A stretch of 25,098 nucleotides of DNA. It comes from a virus. The DNA lies in IMG/VR virus record IMGVR_UViG_3300003937_000019, positions 1-25,098 of that record, one strand, 5' to 3'. The notes beneath the pieces were generated by a model. The model was given only the letters and a program-made list of their open reading frames with translations, ran no database searches and was not told the DNA's origin. Shown here one piece after another: positions 18,801-25,098 of this stretch (position 1 is the first letter of the stretch; each line of letters opens with the position of its first letter). The translations under genes and the position numbers were made by a program.

Positions 18801-20438
18801 GTATATTTGACTCCAGAAGAATATGCAATTGTTATAACAACTAATAGTCCAGAATATAAATTGTTTACTGGAGATATAGGATTAGATTCAAGTGGAACTA
18901 CAAGAAAAATTTCTAAGCAGCCATTTGTTGGTTCATTTTTTAATCCTCAAAATTCTGGAGAATGGAAAGCTAATCCAACTACTATGTTAATGTTCCGTTC
19001 AAATCGTTATGATTTTACTGGAACTGGTGGATCTAATAATTATGCATATTTTATTTCTCATGCAAATGGAGCAGCAGGAAATACGGCAAATGTTGAATAT
19101 CAAACATTTAAGACTACTACTTCAACTATTCAATTTAGTAATACAACTTCAGATTTTACTTATAATTCATATGATACTGGTAATACAGCTCAAGGATTTG
19201 TAGCATTTAGTCCAGATCAAAGTATTAATTTGACAGGTACACGTCAAATGACAATGAGTACTAATGGAATGTTCCTTGTTAATTGTACCATGTCAACATC
19301 AAATTCTCATATTTCTCCGGTCATAGACCTTGATAGAATGAGTGTGATTACTATTGAAAATAATGTTGACGATGCTGGAATTGCTGCAAATGATGTTGTT
19401 GTAACTACTGTTGGAGGTGGATATACAAATGTATCACCTTCTGCTTTTACAGCAGCAATATCAGCTCCAGATAGAGCAGGGGCAGTTACCGCAAATGCTA
19501 ATGTCCATATTGAAGTAACTCTTCCACAAACTGGTACTTTAGAATCAGGAAATTCTAATTATACTGTTGATACTACAAACTCTGGACAATTTGTAATTGG
19601 AGAAGGTGTAATAGTAGTCGCAAATAATACAAGTGGAACTATATCATCAGATCCAGTAGCAACAGATAATGCAGCTGCTGGAATTGTTACTCATCAGACT
19701 TATGTAAATGGAAATACATCCGCGAATGTATCTACTATTACTATTAAAACTAGTGCAAATTGTTATGGTATATTTGCTAATGGAGTTACTATTCAGTCTA
19801 GTGCATTAGCACAAGATTCTGATCATACTAATTCTGGTTATTCTGTTAATCATTCAAATACTTTTACAAAGATAGGAACTGTTACTGGTTCAGTATCTAA
19901 TGTGGTTCCTTCTTTAGCTAATGGATTGATATCTACAGCGGGGTCTGGTTATTTGACTACCCCAACTGTTACAATCTCTGATCCAAATGTTTCTCAACAA
20001 GCGGCTGCCGCTGTAGCAACTGTAGTTGGAGAAAATTCTACTTCTGGTGGAAATGTTAATGCAAAATATATTTCACGAAGAGTAACATTAGAGGATGGGT
20101 TTGATGCTTCAGATATAAAAGTTATATTAAATGCATATAAACCATTAGGTACAAATCTTTATCTATATTATAAAGTAAAAGCAGAAGATGATCAAACAGA
20201 TTTTGATGATAAAAGTTATGTGCTTATGAATCAAGAAACTGATTCATCAATAGTTTCTGGAAGTGAAGAAGATGTTAAGGAGTTCATTTATAAAACAGTA
20301 AATGAAAAAATTACTTATACATCTGATAATGTTGAATATGATAAGTTCAAAACTTTTGCTGTGAAAATGGTTCTTACTTCTAATAATGCTGTCATAGTTC
20401 CAAAGGTACGGGATATGAGAGTAATTGCATTGGATTAA
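15846..20438 (+). CDS. DUF4815-type wedge/fibre-connector protein, C-terminal part
   Basis: A 1530-codon frame that continues the preceding gene. The first start-like codon is GTG 15978, with no Shine-Dalgarno and coding sequence before it, so an independent start is unlikely. Family landmarks in order: CVDFRPYVAENTNDG (~16709-16750); YYLPRIDKLTLTRDRKFEV (~16857-16910); DIGKLEKRIERLEYFTSLNI (17061-17120), a conserved helix; LFFSAKDTWLPITVQIRP (~18604-18655) and SPVYLTPEEYAIVITTNSP (~18795-18855), a beta domain shared by these large proteins; and a C-terminus FKTFAVKMVLTSNNAVIVPK followed by VRDMRVIALD. GGGYTNVSPS and GSGYLTTPTVTISDP beta units at ~19410-20000 echo gp7 and gp8. The stop is one base before the next ATG. 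The role is presumably the outer wedge/fibre attachment layer of the virion. The match to the family is good; the exact T4 equivalent is uncertain. Confidence 0.85.
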   Translation, partial: WRYKYSTTGETLANGQVSITPTDSGAFGISGSPITDAQAEENFLVVVTKSRSDSSSDTHTAVSNGQYLSFANTDGESRSIAVSSGSAVIQTRCTSAVNVAVTYTATKTTAGNIRTKTITQGNGNVAYNVTTIGGSPSANTLNTHKGVGQYFVDAPTRTVGEKIELPVTDVFNIVKIVDSGSLSIDISNTMLSATANNITSAYALDTGMRDNFYGHSSVYLKPGYAPPKGKIVIIFDRFAHAGKGYFTVSSYPITGSDREFNNGVDTFGYGDVPTYTSPTTGESFKLSDCVDFRPYVAENTNDGSAAVTYDIATVTGAVTAGTILIPDSDTTSTLDYSYYLPRIDKLTLTRDRKFEVIKGKAGANPIAPPDDDDSMTLYTLKIPAYTFALTDIESRYIDNKRFTMRDIGKLEKRIERLEYFTSLNILEKETAATDITSDGSKDSLFNSTGSRFKNGILVDPFAGHSIGDVTLEDYNASIHFATKRLRPPFYYDNYRFTYDSSTSNNTVKTGDLITLPYTNSVFIEQPLNSHEKSPNPFNIVNFIGSMKLDPPSDTWFDDTTRPDVTTNLEGHHDNWTLSSGEGRKGFGAQWDDWSVNWTGKQVNPEPNTAIANSGSVATNTRSTKLINQSKSKFGIQSNDPVESIIKTVGNRKLDMSVVPYVRSQRISFSSKGLKPLSNVYVWIGSTDMSANTEPAKKLQLAGANGAFKDGEVIKDSANNRAILRLASNTVANVASLFITDIDGNSSATLGSPVTLQNNRISNSGVGFAAANVVTGLTSSANGTIGSIVANTRGILVNSVSRMQTNDYGEISGDIDIPAGTFRTGDRIVRITDQANNELASTTTVSESTFKAKGLLQNREKLLISTREPILRRESIGDEEIVTDTTSRQTSQTNWINPMSQSIFIDPSTYPMGMFLRDVTLFFSAKDTWLPITVQIRPMINGFPSSSIILPFSEVTLNPDEIQTSSVANAASSNTTTHTTFTFESPVYLTPEEYAIVITTNSPEYKLFTGDIGLDSSGTTRKISKQPFVGSFFNPQNSGEWKANPTTMLMFRSNRYDFTGTGGSNNYAYFISHANGAAGNTANVEYQTFKTTTSTIQFSNTTSDFTYNSYDTGNTAQGFVAFSPDQSINLTGTRQMTMSTNGMFLVNCTMSTSNSHISPVIDLDRMSVITIENNVDDAGIAANDVVVTTVGGGYTNVSPSAFTAAISAPDRAGAVTANANVHIEVTLPQTGTLESGNSNYTVDTTNSGQFVIGEGVIVVANNTSGTISSDPVATDNAAAGIVTHQTYVNGNTSANVSTITIKTSANCYGIFANGVTIQSSALAQDSDHTNSGYSVNHSNTFTKIGTVTGSVSNVVPSLANGLISTAGSGYLTTPTVTISDPNVSQQAAAAVATVVGENSTSGGNVNAKYISRRVTLEDGFDASDIKVILNAYKPLGTNLYLYYKVKAEDDQTDFDDKSYVLMNQETDSSIVSGSEEDVKEFIYKTVNEKITYTSDNVEYDKFKTFAVKMVLTSNNAVIVPKVRDMRVIALD

Positions 20439-20439
20439 T

Positions 20440-20676
20440 ATGGAAGTAGTTCAAACAGAAAATAAGTCTTTTATAAGAGATTTACATTCGAAGGCACTTC
20501 TTAATACAGATAAAGTTGCTCTAGAAAATCATCGACAGAAACAAATACATATATCTCAGATCAACCATGAATGGCAAGAAATGAAATATAAAGTAGAGGA
20601 ACTAAATAATGTTAGGAATGAAATGCTTGAAATTAAGTGTCTTCTCCAAGAGATAATAAGCAAAAAGGAGTTATAA
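20440..20676 (+). CDS. Small coiled-coil protein, 78 aa
   Basis: Begins MEVVQTENKSFIRDLHSKAL. ATG 20440 starts one base after the preceding stop, which favours it over ATG 20425 inside the upstream gene. The N-terminal 'SFIRDLHSKALLNTD' segment is followed by a long charged helix with regular Leu/Ile/Val spacing (VEELNNVRNEMLEIKCLLQE), a likely coiled coil. I recall similar small proteins with an 'FVRD..SKA..NTD' opening among tail genes of marine T4-like phages, but no function is known to me. The position between the connector and the fibre suggests a small assembly or structural factor. No membrane segment or signal peptide is seen. The stop is 3 nt before the fibre ATG, and the fibre's AAGGAG (20665-20670) lies inside this gene. 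Confidence 0.8.
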   Translation: MEVVQTENKSFIRDLHSKALLNTDKVALENHRQKQIHISQINHEWQEMKYKVEELNNVRNEMLEIKCLLQEIISKKEL

Positions 20677-20679
20677 AAA

Positions 20680-21975
20680 ATGTCCGCTAACGTCGCACTA
20701 TCAGATACCTTTGATCAATGGAGGGTGAAAACTAATGAATTGATGGCTATGACCCAATCGGGCGGTATGGCCAATTTTGTCAAATTAACTGATACCACAA
20801 ATGCAACAAGTAATACTACTGGTTCTATCATTACTTCCGGTGGAGCAGGGATTGCAAAAAGTGTGGTTATTGGAGAACATCTCAATGTTCATGGAAACAT
20901 TCATGCAAATGGCCAAATATCCGCGGATGGTAATTTAACTCTTGGGAGTGATGATACCGATTCAGTAGATTTTAATGCGGATATTGCTTCTCACATTATA
21001 CCTAATGTAGATACCACTTACAATTTAGGTAATTCCACAATGTATTGGGCGAATGCCTATATCAATACAGTAGATCTTCAACAAGAATCAGCTGCGGGAA
21101 AACCAGGACTCAAAGTTACTGGAGCAGATGTTGATGCTAAGTTAGTAGAAATCATTGGAGCACAAACTACAAATGATATTCTATATGTTAATGCGTCAGC
21201 TTTGACTTCTGGAAATGCCTTTGTAATTAATCAAGATCAAAGTGATCCAACAACAAGAACTCTTGCTAAAATTATTCAAGACCATGTTGGTGCACTTGGA
21301 ACTACAGGATTATCTGTTCGAATGGATGCTGGAAGAGGGGTGTTTATTGATAGTAATCTAACCTCTGGAGATGCTACCTATGCTCTAGAAATAGATGCAG
21401 AACATACTACTACAAATACAGCAAAGATTGCATCTGCTTCTACAACTGGAACTATCCTCGATATTCAAGCTGAAGCAATTACTACAGGAAGAGGGATAAA
21501 CATTTATGATGATTCTGCGACTACTGGTTCTGCACTTTATATAGATTCAGATTCTTCTTCTACTGGTACTAGAAATACAGCAGCTATAATTCAAAATCAT
21601 GCATCTGCTACTGGTGCAACTGCTCTTCATGTTCAAAATGATAGTACTGGTTTTGGTATTGACATTAGAGGAGGTATTGGAACCGGAACCGCTGGTGCAG
21701 GTAAACTAAGATTATCTACCGCAGAAACCACTGTAGTTGATGCAGATGTTTTAGGAATGATTGAGTTTACGGCTCCATTGGAAGGAAGTGGTACTGATGC
21801 AATTTTGGTCGGAGCGACTATTCAAGCTGAAGCAGATGATACTTTTGCGGCGGACAACAATGCAACTGAATTGGTATTTAAAACTGCTGCGTCAGAAGCG
21901 GCAACGGAGAAGTTAAGAATTGCGAGTGACGGAAAAATCGGGATTGGAACACCTACTCCATTTGGTTTTAGGTAG
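20680..21975 (+). CDS. Tail fibre protein, N-terminal part (frame broken at ~21960)
   Basis: A 431-codon frame with the style of a trimeric phage fibre: beta-rich, Gly/Thr/Asn/Ala-rich, no Cys. After a short helical start (LSDTFDQWRVKTNELM) come the fibre signatures GAGIAKSVVIGEHLNVHGNI and SVDFNADIASHIIPNVDTTY followed by NLGNSTMYWANAYI (residues ~95-128), widespread in tail fibres of T4-like marine phages. The middle repeats units of about 40-50 residues with TTGTxLxIxxxx and TTGxGxxIYDDSA/YIDSDSS patterns. AAGGAG at 20665-20670 is 9 nt before ATG 20680. The frame stops after IGIGTPTPFGFR at 21975, but fibre sequence resumes in the +1 frame. Removing one base would give one gene, 20680-22771, of about 696 aa. 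The role is host recognition, by family inference. Confidence 0.85.
   Translation: MSANVALSDTFDQWRVKTNELMAMTQSGGMANFVKLTDTTNATSNTTGSIITSGGAGIAKSVVIGEHLNVHGNIHANGQISADGNLTLGSDDTDSVDFNADIASHIIPNVDTTYNLGNSTMYWANAYINTVDLQQESAAGKPGLKVTGADVDAKLVEIIGAQTTNDILYVNASALTSGNAFVINQDQSDPTTRTLAKIIQDHVGALGTTGLSVRMDAGRGVFIDSNLTSGDATYALEIDAEHTTTNTAKIASASTTGTILDIQAEAITTGRGINIYDDSATTGSALYIDSDSSSTGTRNTAAIIQNHASATGATALHVQNDSTGFGIDIRGGIGTGTAGAGKLRLSTAETTVVDADVLGMIEFTAPLEGSGTDAILVGATIQAEADDTFAADNNATELVFKTAASEAATEKLRIASDGKIGIGTPTPFGFR
21917..21975 (+). other. Frame discontinuity (+1) inside the tail fibre gene
   Basis: The upstream frame ends TTT GGT TTT AGG TAG (stop 21973-21975). The downstream frame opens after TAA 21914-21916 and reads VLGSTEVTATAAELNLIDGG, a classic fibre string. 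One T too many in CCATTTGG would explain it: CCATTGG gives PLVLGSTEV. A +1 slip at AGG-TAG is the alternative. Confidence 0.8.
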
Positions 21976-22771
21976 TACAGAAGTAACAGCAACTGCCGCT
22001 GAACTCAATCTAATAGATGGTGGAACTGCGAGAGGAACAGACGCAGTTGCAACGGGTGATGGTGTTTTGATCAATGATGGTGGCACAATGAAAATGACTA
22101 ATGTTGACACTCTTGATACATATTATGCTCAAACAACAAAAACTTTAACTAATAAAACACTTACTGCACCTACTCTGACAACTCCAGCACTAGGTACTCC
22201 TGCATCTGGAGTTATGACTAATATGACAGGAGCAGTCACCGCTTCAATAGTTGATAATGCGATCACACTTGCAAAAATGGCAGGTGGTACAGATGGTAAT
22301 ATAATTAGTTATGATGCTTCTGGTGATCCAGTAGCAGTTGCAACTGGTACTGATGGACAAGTATTAACTTCAACAGGAGCAGGTTCTCCTCCAGCTTTTG
22401 AAGATGCTGCAGGTGGTGTAGATCCTGCTGCTGAAACTACATTTACTGCTCAACAATACTTTAATGATCAAGCATTGACTTCTGGAACATCTATTTCATG
22501 GAATGCGAATACAGCTCAAGTTGCTTATCTATCTCTTGCTCATAATGCTACGATAGCTACTGCAACAAATCATAAAGCTGGTGGAGTTTATATAATGAGA
22601 GTGACACAAGCATCATCTCCTAAGACTCTTGCGTGGTCTACAGGTTATAAATGGCCGGGAAATACAGCACCAACAATGACCGCTACCGGAAGTGCGGTTG
22701 ACATTTTTACATTTACTTCAGATGGAACTTATATGTATGGGTCTTTTTCAGGCTCTCAGAACTTCACTTAA
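21917..22771 (+). CDS. Tail fibre protein, C-terminal part
   Basis: A 284-codon frame continuing the fibre. It has no usable start: the first start-like codon is TTG 21920, without a ribosome site and in non-homologous sequence, and the first ATG is at 22087. Motifs in order: STEVTATAAELNLIDGGTAR, a repeat unit common to fibres of marine T4-like phages; DTYYAQTTKTLTNKTL with APTLTTPALGTPASGVMTN, a Thr-rich beta repeat typical of phage fibre shafts; DGNIISYDASGDPVAVATG and GTDGQVLTSTGAGSPPAFED; then a globular C-terminal region (SPKTLAWSTGYKWPG, TFTSDGTYMYGSFSGSQNFT), the usual end of such fibres. The natural C-terminus argues that 22771 is the true gene end. The distal tip would contact the host surface; the receptor is unknown. 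Confidence 0.85.
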   Translation, partial: ELRVTEKSGLEHLLHLVLGSTEVTATAAELNLIDGGTARGTDAVATGDGVLINDGGTMKMTNVDTLDTYYAQTTKTLTNKTLTAPTLTTPALGTPASGVMTNMTGAVTASIVDNAITLAKMAGGTDGNIISYDASGDPVAVATGTDGQVLTSTGAGSPPAFEDAAGGVDPAAETTFTAQQYFNDQALTSGTSISWNANTAQVAYLSLAHNATIATATNHKAGGVYIMRVTQASSPKTLAWSTGYKWPGNTAPTMTATGSAVDIFTFTSDGTYMYGSFSGSQNFT

Positions 22772-22784
22772 CAGGTAGCAAAGA

Positions 22785-23149
22785 ATGAGTATACTTACAT
22801 ACCCTCTCGGATTTATTCAATTTATATGAGGAATGTAGGTAGTGGTGGTACTGATGAAGGAAATGCAGATACTACTGCATTGTATAGAGATCCAGCCGCT
22901 TGGTATCATATAGTATGGCAATGGAATACTCTTTCCAGTGTTGCATTAGACCGACAAAATCTTTTCGTAAATGGAGAAAGAGTTACTTCATGGGCACTCG
23001 CTCCTGACGATTCTGCTCAGGATATGGATACTCATTGGATGCAGGATGGTGAACGTCTTAATATTGGTAATATAGACACTAATGGAAGTTTGTCCAATTT
23101 TTATGATGGATTGATGACTGATATTTACTGTATTGATCACCGCCTATAA
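22785..23149 (+). pseudogene. Broken LamG-domain adhesin gene start (partial)
   Basis: A new gene appears to start at ATG 22785: MSILTYPLGFIQFI and then TGA. The opening is typical of marine-phage LamG adhesins as I recall them. In the -1 frame, open from 22772 to 23149, the sequence continues with the second half of a LamG/concanavalin-like domain: LYRDPAAWYHIVWQWNT (~22880), NLFVNGERV (~22960), and FYDGLMTDIYCIDHRL at the end. The usual first half of the LamG domain is missing, so there is both a frame change and an apparent internal deletion. The only ATG in the second frame (22826) has no ribosome site. The end at 23149 overlaps the next open frame. It could be a degraded or recombined adhesin, or an assembly artefact. 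Confidence 0.6.
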
Positions 23150-25098
23150 TTACTGATAGTTCAAGTTATAATCATTCTCTTGCGCATAGATCTAATCGAG
23201 TAGACCTCAATTCAGATGATTATTATATCGGAAATACCTCTCTTGACTTTAGTGCTCCAAGTCACGACACAGGTTTTATAATTCAATCACAAGGCACTGA
23301 ATTTGATATGGGAACAGGAGATTTTAGTTTTGATTGTTGGTTTAAAATGACATCATCTAGTTACATTGTCCATTTTTTCAATACCCAGAGCACAAATCCT
23401 CAGTCGTTTCCTTATACATGGAATTTTTTGTATCATTCTAGCTATGATAATCTTACATATTACGTAGATGGAACATCACAATCGGGTGCTGATGCTATTA
23501 GTGATGGTACTGTTGACCCAGCTCTTAATCAGTGGCATCATGGTTTCGTAGGACGCAAGAGTGGGACTGTAACAATGCATATTGATGGTGTTCCAGATGG
23601 TACTCCATACGATGCCTCGGCACAGAATTATACCACAAATAAAGTAATAGTTGGGGCCACTCAATCGGGTACTGAATATGGAGTGCCTGGACTTTTAGAT
23701 GAAGTAAGATTTGTTAAAGGAGAATATCTCCCACCCCGCTTCTACTTTGGAACAAATTATGGTGACCAAGATGGGGGTACTCTTCCACAGCGAGCAACAT
23801 CAGAACACAGATTTTCAGATGATGAACGGACAGTCTTACTCGTTTCTGGACAGAGTGCGAACAATCATGCACGTTCTGTTTCTTTGGTTGATGAATCTGG
23901 TTTGCATCTGGATAATGTGCATCATTCAAATTCTACAGTAGATTTTTATCCAACTCAAGATGGAATAGGAAAACAGTTCACCATTTCTGGCCCACAGCAG
24001 ACTACAAAAGAATCATTTATTGGAAATACTTCAAGTGTGGTCTTTGATGGGGTTGATGATTATTTTGAGATGCCTGATTCTGCTGATTGGGTTTTAGGTT
24101 CTGGAGATTTCTCAATAGATTTCTGGACAAAACCTACACTCATTCAAGATTATCTTTCGTGGATAGGACAAAATGTCGGCAATGATTCAGATCGGTGGCA
24201 TGTTACTATGTTTAGCAATGGCAAAGTCTCGTTTGGTAAAAACGGTGGAGGCGCGGTTGCACTCACCACCGAAGTTAATGCAGTTGTGCCAGATGTGTGG
24301 CAGCACATAGTGGTAACTAGGACTGGAACCCTTTGGGAGACTTTTGTAGATGGTATACTGAAAGGCTCAGAAACACTATCTTATACTGTTCCAGATTATG
24401 CAATACCGCTAAGAATCGGTAGGTGGACTCATGATGGCAGAAATGCTGGCCGGAATTTTGAAGGTTACATGGATGAAATCAGATTGATAAAAGGAAATGC
24501 AGACAAGCCCCAAATCAAATGGACACACACGCAGACAGCAGGAGCAGGTAACAAAGATGCATATGATGTACATCAATGGAGAGCACACGGACACGAATTT
24601 ACCGATGACAATGCTACATCTTTGTTGATACATGGGGATGGATATGGCTATGACGATACAACATATAATTCAGCCAAAGCATATAGACATGATGGAACTA
24701 ATGATGTAATTGATTGTGGTGATCCTTCAGCTTTTGATTCAAATGTAAATTACATGACTATATCGGGTTGGTATTATCTGTCTCGTTATTCAGGTGAAAT
24801 GGCCTTTGTATCTAAGAGATCTGCTACAGAACAAACTGGTGATTTTTTTCTTAGATTGAATCCAGAAGGAACTATTGAATTCGATGCATGGACAGGATCT
24901 GGTTGGCATGGTGCATGTAATTCACCTATGTTATTTCCTCTTGGTAAAGTAACTCATCTTGGATTTCAATATAGTTCGGATGGTGCTGGTACAGTTAATT
25001 GGTTTATTGATGGAGTATTAATAGCTCAACAATCACCAACAGCACCAACGCCATTAATTGGTGGGACTAGTACTTTGCAGATAGCTGGGACTGATGGT
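23137..25098 (+). CDS. Multi-LamG adhesin, 3'-partial open frame (at least 654 codons)
   Basis: This frame is open from just after TGA 23134-23136 to the last base of the window, with no stop, so it is cut by the window end. It contains three LamG-like concanavalin folds. Domain 1 is ~23239-23724 (SLDFSAPSHDTG, MGTGDFSFDCWFK, MHIDGVPDG, LLDEVRFVKG). Domain 2 is ~24028-24498 (SVVFDGVDDYFEMPDSADW, LGSGDFSIDFWTKP, WQHIVVTRTGTLWETFVDG, YMDEIRLIKG). Domain 3 is ~24679-25098, partial (YRHDGTNDVIDCG, MTISGWYYLS, NWFIDGVLIA). Linkers carry DERTVLLVSGQS and NATSLLIHGDG. There is no credible start: the first ATG (23308) is inside domain 1 and lacks a ribosome site. It is therefore most likely the continuation of the gene starting at 22785, shifted by one base near 23140. 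LamG repeats at the end of a fibre cluster suggest glycan or surface binding, which is inference. Confidence 0.8.
23239..25098 (+). repeat. Three tandem diverged LamG-like domains
   Basis: The three units share the order: [S/A]-hydrophobic-x-F/H-D-G-x-x-D-hydrophobic, then GDFSxDxW (or YMTISGWY), then W/K-x-H-hydrophobic-hydrophobic, then F/I-DG-hydrophobic, then DE[V/I]R[F/L][V/I]KG. They are strongly diverged at DNA level. A fourth half-unit lies upstream at 22880-23140 in another frame. Confidence 0.7.

Noticed and set aside
15978-20438. Independent gene starting at GTG 15978
   Set aside because: There is no ribosome site, and about 130 nt of clearly coding sequence in the same frame lies directly upstream. 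It is better explained as the 3' part of the frame-broken gene.
20425-20676. ATG 20425 as the start of the small coiled-coil protein
   Set aside because: It lies inside the preceding coding sequence. ATG 20440, one base after that gene's stop, gives the family-like N-terminus MEVVQTENKSFIRD.
21920-22771. Independent gene starting at TTG 21920
   Set aside because: The first ~14 codons read as out-of-frame fibre sequence, there is no ribosome site, and fibre motifs begin only at VLGSTEV.
1-25098. tRNA genes, CRISPR array, IS elements, integrase or auxiliary metabolic genes
   Set aside because: None was recognised by eye; virtually all the sequence is accounted for by structural coding frames and short gaps.

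Overview
This window is a late structural module of an AT-rich, T4-type contractile-tailed phage (or a metagenomic contig of one). All genes are on the + strand and tightly packed. Protein signatures resemble the marine T4-like phages of cyanobacteria, SAR11 and similar hosts: a PAAR spike tip, baseplate wedge proteins gp25, gp6, gp7 and gp8, a DUF4815-type wedge/fibre-connector protein, a short coiled-coil protein, then fibre and LamG adhesin modules. The host cannot be read from the sequence. Marine origin is inferred from family resemblance, AT-rich codon use and the cupredoxin-like and LamG modules.

Layout. 24-2387: PAAR tip protein, an unlisted 54-aa ORF, and a ~638-aa probable virion protein. 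2420-4705: gp25 and gp6. 4705-11817: a 2370-aa gp7-like wedge protein, more than twice the size of T4 gp7, with a cupredoxin-like insert near the N-terminus and a ~1,200-residue C-terminal extension built from degenerate LEDGTG-type repeats. 11867-13591: an enlarged gp8. 13648-20438: a DUF4815-type protein split by one frame change near 15846-15882. 20440-20676: small coiled-coil protein. 20680-22771: a tail fibre split by one frame change near 21917-21975. 22785-25098: a LamG-repeat adhesin locus with two more frame breaks. It ends in an open frame of at least 654 codons that runs off the window and has no usable start of its own.

How the genes fit together. PAAR caps the central spike. gp25, gp6, gp7 and gp8 form the wedges around the hub. 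The DUF4815 protein probably bridges the wedge to the fibres. The fibre and LamG proteins are the likely host-contact layer. Two intergenic gaps (before gp25 and before gp8) share the octamer ACTAAATA, a candidate T4-style late promoter.

Most unusual points: the giant mosaic gp7 (copper-site-like motif plus LEDG repeats), and the clustering of all four frame discontinuities in the distal 10 kb while the 7.1-kb gp7 frame is intact. I see no tRNA, CRISPR array, IS element, integrase or metabolic gene.
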